From: Telmatactis stephensoni
Lineage: Eukaryota; Cnidaria; Anthozoa; Actiniaria; Isophelliidae
DNA: 64,000 nucleotides
Direction of reading: 5' to 3'
Assembly: GCA_029948255.1 (NCBI GenBank)
Contig: JALIZF010001840.1
Coordinates: forward strand, 1 to 64,000
Positions within the stretch are counted from its first letter, which is position 1. Every line of letters begins with the position of its first letter. The notes below the pieces were generated by a model. That model was not told where the DNA came from, did no database searches, and saw only the letters and a program-made list of their open reading frames with translations. A program made the position numbers and the translations under genes. Below are positions 57,501-64,000 of the stretch, piece after piece.

Positions 57501-58513
57501 AGCTTGGGCAACCTGTGTTTTTTTTTTCATACAAAATTTCGATTTTTGAAAACCCGTATCTCCTTAGTTTTTGTGTCACGGGCTTCATGCGTGCGGCGTA
57601 ATTTGGAAATCCCCGAAGTAGACACGAAGCGTCAAGCCGAAAGATATGCGAACCTCGTGCGCCCGTCCGATGGTGTTTAAGTCAATTATTAATAATCAAA
57701 TACATACATACATGCGTACTGTATCATACATAGTTTATTTATACACGGTAAAATCATCAGTAAGAAATACATCAAGGTATATTAACATCATAATATTGAA
57801 CATCGAGGTTTTGTCCGATACTTCAGGGGCGGATCCAGGGTTTTTTCAGGGGGGGTGGGGGGTTGCTGATCACCCATAATGCAACGATGACCCTAGCATC
57901 TTATAATAGGTGTATATCAGGGACCGCGGACGGAGTACCTTTAAAAGTGCAGCGGCGGATCTAGACCTTTTAAAAGGGGAGATACCATTTTACAAAACAC
58001 GGCGGGGGCGTAACTTCCGCAAACGCCCTTTTCAAGTAACATCGCAGGGCTGTAGCAAGCCATAAATTTCTGAGAGGCTAACACAACCTATATTATGATT
58101 ATTCTTTTTCGCGAGCGTAGCGAGCGCGAAATTTGAGCTAAGGCGCGTCAATTTGATTAACAATTACGATAAAACCAACAACAACAACCTAAAAGAAACA
58201 AAGATTAAAACTCTTCATGTTCACAGGCTCGTAACATGGTATATTTTCGTCGTACTGATCCCGGGTTTTTATGGAAATTTTGAATCCTAAGCCCATATTT
58301 TTAGAAATTTTTGATCCCTGATCCTTTGTGCAAAAAACTGAGCTGATCCCTGATCCTGACCCAATGTCCCTGATCCTCGATCCCACCCATTTGATCCCTG
58401 AGCCAACAACAACAAACATTTAGAAAGTAAAGCTTTGGGAAAGTATATTGTCCTACACGGTTAGACAGAAGATAGAGAGAGTGAGAGAGAGAGAGAGAGA
58501 ACGAGAAAAAAAA

Positions 58514-58681
58514 CGCTGTGTCTATTTGACCGGCAGCCGGTCAATGACCTCGAATTCCTATTTGACCGGCAGTTTTCAAATTTTCCAATATTTCCCCGGG
58601 GAAATATTGGAAAATTTGAAAACTGCCGGTCAAATAGGAATTCGAGGTCATTGACCGGCTGCCGGTCAAATAGACACAGCG
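58514..58681. repeat. Perfect 168-bp palindrome without spacer
   Basis: Every base from 58514 to 58597 pairs with 58598 to 58681. The centre is cccc|gggg and there is no loop. Each arm contains tatttgaccggcag twice. The outer flanks are A-rich (gaaaaaaaa on the left, gaaaaaaa on the right), a possible target duplication. The corresponding place in the other segmental unit (about 52180) is an A-run without insertion. Confidence 0.97.
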
Positions 58682-58959
58682 GAAAAAAACCCCATGATAA
58701 CAACCATTGATGTTCTATCACTGATCATTTGCAAATATGCGAGCGCGAAGCGAGAGCCGGTCTCGGGCAAGAGCTAAGATATAAGTGTTCACAAAGGCTA
58801 CTCCCTAGGGTAAATACATCGAACATGTTATTCAATTAGTTTTTTGACTGGTTCATATTTAACTGTCTACCTTGAATGGTTGTGCTCGATTTTTTTTTTT
58901 TTGGCACTCCAAGTATGCTCGAATTTTTTTCGTGCCATTTTGTCTTGCTCGATTATTAT

Positions 58960-59643
58960 TATTATATCGGCAGTAAATACGTATGAATGCTCTAATAAGC
59001 GGTCTTGGCACTATAGGGCGCATAAGTGTAGCCTATAGGCCGCAAATCTTACAAACTAACGACTTAATTATCTGCTTATAAAACATACTTATATATATAT
59101 ATATATAGAAATGAATAAATAACTTATGATAAATGCTGAATAAACCTTACGACTTATGTCCAGTCTGAGGACATGGTCTCAGTCTTAATCCTATTGTCGA
59201 ATTTGGTAATATCCTAATTAAATTCATTTCCTTAAAAAGTATACTAAAAAAAAAATTAAATTAAAAAAACACTTAAGCCAATCACTTATTACTTATCATT
59301 CTTCGGTGATATTCTCGATAACGGATCTAAAACGCTAAATTTAAAATTCCTTATATTGATATTCCTGCTTTCTTATATTCATATTCCTTCTTATGGTTTT
59401 GATTCGGTTTTGTTTTGTTTTGCATTACCTAAATTATAATGCATATTAAGTAATACAATCAACCTAAACCCTAAAAAAAGCTATGTTATTAAAAGATGTT
59501 AAAAACTAAAAAACATTCTTAAAATATATACTTAAACATCAATCTAATGTCTCAATATCGTTGGCAGACTAGGGTGTGCTTTCACACGTGCACTTTAAAT
59601 GTTCGTGCAATGTTCAAAGTACTTGAAATGACTACTTTCTGCA

Positions 59644-59700
<57 letters not shown>
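58960..59700. mobile_element. ~730-bp insertion bounded by (TTA)n
   Basis: The other segmental unit has only a short attattatt run here (about 52453). This one has an AT-rich insert ending in a perfect (ATT)n of about 55 bases (59647-59702). Its class is uncertain. The simple-repeat end would suit a retroposon, but no tRNA boxes or reverse transcriptase were found. Confidence 0.5.
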
Positions 59701-59701
<1 letters not shown>

Positions 59702-60780
59702 TTATTTATTTGCTTTTCCATTGGTCCGTTCCTAACAGATCATTGGGTCAGGGAGACATGTTTCAAGCCATTTAAATGTTATAATCCGTACTAAGTTCAA
59801 ACATTTTTAATAACTACTCATACCGTGGTATAGGCACTAGTTCAATTCATTACATGTACATGCGTTATATAAAACGAGTCAGTCAATGAGTCATTTGGTA
59901 AAATTTGATCAAATTTGATCAGAACTTATTCATTTGCATGCCACTTCACTAGTGTATGGTTTAAAACATCTGTAACTTAATTCAAAAAAACATTTAATTT
60001 ATTATAATTCAAATTAAATCTCCAATCTTACCTCCTTTTCCGAAAAAAAACTGTCAATACCCTTCATTTTTCCTTCGTCGGAATACAGATGAAAAGTTTA
60101 AGGACCGATCTCACGTAACTTTTTCTTTTATACTGCAACGCGCGCTGGCATAGGTCTTCGTTTGGCGGGAACAAGGTACTTTGTTTGGCGGGAAAGTACC
60201 ACAGGGCTCCCAACCGGAAGTGAGTTTAGATCTTATCATAATGATAATTTCAATAATCGTAGTTATTAATTTAAGTCAATTTTTTTGTTAAGTCATATAA
60301 AGATTAGAAGTTATACTAATAAAACTGTTTGATGCCTATTTTGGGGGACATCAGGCTACTATGATAACGTAATTAACGGGGTGATGAGATAAATGCTGCT
60401 ATCGCGGGTGCTATCCGATACGGCGTGTTTTATTAGAGTTAATCAAATCTCTCACTCTCATGGGGGGGGGGGGGGGGGGGGTTGCAACCCCCACAACCCC
60501 TCCCCCAGATCCGCCCCTGTACTTTGTGAGTTTATATCAAGTGATCAAGGCCCCGGCTTCGTTCGTGTTTCGCGGCAATTCACAAAATACGTCATTTACG
60601 CGTATAAGATTACAGAATACGGCTTGATAACTGTCATATTCACATTCAGCATGAAAAATCAGTTTAGTATAGGGTCGTATAGTTATGTTACCAGCTTCTA
60701 CCCTACTTTCTGCGATCGACCTTATATCAATCGGAGATTCCTCGAACGAGTTTGGGCTACCTGTGGTCGAGCATTCAGAA

Positions 60781-63700
60781 ATGGCGGATGTCACGGAACT
60801 GAAAAAAATCGCTTGTGAAGCGATTGATAATCATGCTGGTGAACTCAGAGAAATCAACAGGAAAATCTGGGAGAACCCCGAATTAGGATTTCAAGAGAAA
60901 TCAGCTCACAAAATCCTGACAGACTATCTAGAGGCTCAAAGCTTTGAAGTCACGAGACAGTACAAGTTGGAGACGGCTTTCCAAGCTAAAAGTGGAGGCT
61001 CAGATGGTCCCTGTATTGGAGTGATTTGTGAGTACGATGCACTTCCAGAGGTTGGCCATGCTTGTGGACATAATCTGATAGCTGAGTCTGGGGTTGCAGC
61101 TGGAATAGGTAAGGAAAAAACCGTATTATTTTTACGAAATTACGCTCTCGGTCCATCCTCTAAGTTGTAGCAACCAACGGTGTGTCTTGCATGCATGCTG
61201 CCTGGGGCCGGCATGGTGTGCTACCGGTACCTAAAAAATAATGCAAGTTTTTTTAAATTAACATTTCCTGACCTTATTTATTGAGATTGCTTGAGACATT
61301 GTAAACTGACAGTAGGCCCAGCCGGGCACTGTGGAAACCATTATCACAGACCAAAACGTTAGCATGTCTCAAGGCAAAAAGTGATACTCTAAAAAACCCC
61401 GTACCCTATCAGGCAACACATACATGTAGGCATATAAAGGGGAGTACTCCCATGCACCTCCAGAGTATCTTGCCCATTCGGAATCTTGTCAACAACAGCA
61501 ACAACAACAAAACAACAACAACAACAATAACAACAAAAATTAAATTGTCTAATCTTTTATACACATCATTTTTCTGTTTCCATGTTCAATTGGCACAGCT
61601 TAATGAGTGTCTTAATTATTAATTGAATTTTATAGGTATTAAAGCAGCCTTAGATGCAACCAACAATAAACTTGGCAGTGTTGTTGTACTAGGAACACCA
61701 GCAGAGGAGCATGGTGTAGGCAAAGTTGTAATGCTAAACAAGGGTGGTTTTAAGGGTATTGATTTCTGCATGATGGTCCACCCAACACCTTCAGACTCAA
61801 CATTGCCAGTGATTCTGTGTGATCATTCATTTAAAGCTACTTTCAAAGGGAGGGCAGCACATGCAGCAGCATTTCCTTGGGAAGGTATAAATGCATTAGA
61901 TGCTGCAGTCATGGCATACAACAGTATTAGCATGCTGCGGCAACAAATGAAGCCAACATACAGAGTACATGGAGTTATCCATGAGGGCGGTGTAAAACCC
62001 AATATCATTCCAGACAGGGCTACCATAGAGTATTCTGTTCATGCCCCTACTGAAGCAGAAAATTCAGTATTGAAAGCAAAGGTGACAAGTTGTGTAGAAG
62101 CTGCAGCAGAGAGTACAGGTACTGACATCAAATCTATAAATTGCCTTTTTTATCTAATTGACATTTCCTATTTACAGTATGTGATTGGTGATATTTTACT
62201 TAATGTGAAGCCATGTTGGCTTTAGCATAGAGGTTCCTGTGTATTGTGCTACTGCTTGAAATAATTACTTGGTCATTCCTTCCTACTCCCAAATAAGGGG
62301 CACTCTCAACCAGGTTTTACATGGGAAGGCTCTGCCCAGAGGTTGAAACCCTTCTCTTTTAGTACCATTTTTAAGAAAGAAGTTAGTACTCCTTTCAAAT
62401 ATTGTATTTAATTTCCTTGAATAATCACCTCTACTTGAATAATTGCCCTGCTCAAATACTTGCTCCTTTTTGAAGAAAAATAAGAAATCCCCTGCTTAAA
62501 TTATTGCCCCACCCCTTCCCTGTTGACTGAATGCAATAGTTACCATATCCAAACGAGCAATACATTTGAAATAATTGCCCCACTTGAGTAATGGACCCAT
62601 TTTTAATGTTGACATTAGCAAATGCTCATGTTAATCATTCGAATATCAATTGGTACCTTTCAAAGACAATTCCCCATATCCTCAGTTCTGAAACCTTTAT
62701 TCTAACTTGGTCTATACTATGTCATTCTCAGCTCCTTTTAATAGCCTCAGAATAAAAGGCACTCTTTCATATACATTTAGTCTACTCCTTTCATATCCCT
62801 CCAGCATGAAAAAGGTACCCCTTTTGTGTTGGAGCCACCCTGTATAATTGATTTTAGGGGTAGACTATGTCTATCTATGGTTGTAGTAATATAGTTATAA
62901 TCCAACATTTGCAAAACATATATCCCAGGAGTCCCTGAAACCTTACCCTTTTTGTAACATGGAGAAAGATGAGATTGGAAGCAAGGTGAGTGGTGAGAGT
63001 GCCAGTCTGTCGATCACCTCAGTCTGTGGTCCTGGGCTTGATTCCTGGATTGGGATCACGTGACTTGATTTTGGTCAGTTTTTGTTCTTTCACTTGCTTT
63101 GGTATTTTTCCTCCAGTGCTCTTGTGTTCCTCCCTCAGTACATCTTAAATACATACATACATACTTTATTCGCAACTCCCAAAATAGGCTTTTCAGTTAC
63201 AAATTCTTAAAATAGATAGATCTATTTATTTACAATATGATAAAAACTTAATTATATATATAGAAATACTGAAATAATCTTAAACTTAAATATTTATAAA
63301 ATGTATAAAATAGAAAAAACCTATCAAACAAAATGTAAACTAAAATTTATTAAAGCAAGAATTCAGTAAAGCTGAATAAATTAGTGAGCTTTAAGGGGCG
63401 GATTTAGGGGAGGGGTGCACACCCCCTCCCAAGACATCTTTTTTTCTCAATGATTTTCAAAAGCATAATCTTGGACATTTCCAATTTATGTGATAGTGCA
63501 CCCCCTCCTGAATATACTCCTGGACCTGCCCTTGGAACTGAGAGTTGTGCATAGAACATTAGAATGTAGTGGTGTGTAAGTGAGTGCAGCATCTTTCAAT
63601 TAATTACTGCACAATGGCTAGAAGATTTTGGACACTTAAATGAACAGTCATTATTATTATTATTAATCAGTGTTGATCTATAATAATTATAGATCAACAC

Positions 63701-64000
63701 TGATTTTGCTTATTTTTAAATAAGCAAAATAATAATAATTTTTAATTTAAAAATTAAGATGTCTTGGTTCTTTAAAACAGACACTGAAAAGTATTAATTT
63801 AATTTTTGATTAATCTCAATTTTGTAGTTCATCCACTCCCAAAAGATTACTCCATTGAAGGGGTTCCACCCTCAAGGTCCTATCCAGGGCATGTGTGACT
63901 TCCCCATACTTTAACCCTTAGACATACTGCCTCTTACAACAACACGAAGAATACAATAAAACACATTTTTCATGTCACAATCATTTATTTTCAGGGTGTA
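60781..64000 (+). CDS. PM20D2: PM20D2-like M20 dipeptidase, copy 3 (runs off the window)
   Basis: Exons 60781-61108 and 61636-62118 are present. The last exon begins at 63995 after a good acceptor (tttattttcag), and only its first six bases (ggtgta) are inside the window. Over the visible 270 residues it differs from copy 2 at few positions. It has the canonical CEYDALPEVGHACGHN (Pro 89) and FKGRAAHAA (Arg 182), but His at 245 in SVHAP where copy 2 has Arg. By family consensus the metal-site and dimer-domain motifs are best preserved in this copy. Intron 2 is 1.9 kb and holds SINE, LINE and MITE fragments. Completeness of the last exon cannot be judged. Confidence 0.88.
62725..62945 (-). repeat. 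Inverted copy of the PM20D2 pre-terminal intron segment
   Basis: Read on the minus strand this matches 48020-48195 and 56120-56300, the sequence just 5' of the last exon in copies 1 and 2 (ctcctggaatatgttttgca, ctccaacacaaaaggagaga, ttctgaggctattaaaagga). In copy 3 the block is inverted inside intron 2, so it is probably a mobile repeat or a local inversion. Confidence 0.75.
62980..63390. mobile_element. SINE head followed by a LINE tail
   Basis: At 62980-63065 there is a tRNA-like head: box A like ggtgagtggtgagagt, box B gggcttgattcc. From 63146 an (ATAC)n run and AT-rich sequence look like the 3' end of a minus-strand LINE. Confidence 0.55.
63393..63534. mobile_element. ~140-bp MITE of the ggggcggat family
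   Basis: The left end aaggggcggatttagg and the right end cctggacctgccctt are inverted, with inner ggggtgcacaccccctcc pairing with gtgcaccccctcctg. It lies in intron 2 of PM20D2 copy 3. Confidence 0.7.
63665..63729. repeat. Two adjacent near-perfect palindromes
   Basis: Aatcagtgttgatctataat is followed after one base by its exact reverse complement (63665-63705). Immediately after, ttttgcttattt pairs with aaataagcaaaa (63704-63729). Att/aat runs flank them on both sides. Both could extrude as small cruciforms. Confidence 0.85.

Larger units (their letters stand above)
57824..60519. mobile_element. 2.7-kb element with caggggcggatcc ends, copy 2
   Basis: The duplicate of 51729-53284, enlarged by three later events: the inverted ggatcaggga block (58210-58400), the 168-bp palindrome (58514-58681) and an insert of about 730 bp between TTA-rich runs (about 58960-59690). 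It has the same inverted ends, cttcaggggcggatccaggg and agatccgcccctg. Confidence 0.7.

Overview
The window looks like nuclear DNA of a cnidarian, most probably a stony coral or another hexacoral. This is an inference from three things: small genes with GT-AG introns, non-coding space packed with short inverted-repeat transposons, tRNA-derived SINEs and LINE tails, and the gene content. There is no sign of bacterial, viral or organellar organisation. About 10 percent of the bases code for protein.

Region 1 (about 0-38.4 kb, plus strand) is a tandem cluster of three IFI44-like GTPase genes, A (1982-13792), B (25215-30568) and C (34638-38360). All three have six exons with the same intron phases (1-2-0-0-1). 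Each encodes a roughly 300-residue protein with a short Met-Gly leader, a Pro-Trp-Arg linker and a single GTPase domain; the TLDc domain of vertebrate IFI44 is absent. A and B are recent duplicates, because they share upstream blocks and a SINE/hairpin insertion in intron 5. C is older. Between A and B lies a mobile-element zone. It holds a 3-kb foldback element built of satellite repeats (16254-19268) and a 1990-bp element (21834-23823). The second has 68-bp terminal inverted repeats and a 9-bp target duplication, and carries only a RecQ-like helicase, now frameshifted. It sits inside the last exon of an already broken gene of unknown family.

Region 2 (about 39.5-43.7 kb) is a second copy of a segment in intron 2 of gene A (4394-8178). 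Comparing the two copies gives empty sites for several insertions.

Region 3 (about 43.9-64 kb, plus strand) is a tandem array of three PM20D2-like M20 dipeptidase genes. Copy 1 is broken: a LINE fragment and a TIR element replace its middle exon. Copy 2 is complete. Copy 3 runs off the window, with the first six bases of its last exon at the very end. Copies 2 and 3 lie in a roughly 6-kb tandem segmental duplication. Copy 3 differs by new insertions, including a perfect 168-bp palindrome without spacer at 58514-58681.

The cytosolic GTPase cluster probably has an innate-immune role, by analogy with IFI44. The dipeptidase array is metabolic (beta-alanyl/Xaa dipeptide clearance). Nothing in the sequence links the two functionally. 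What they share is repeated tandem duplication and decay driven by mobile elements.
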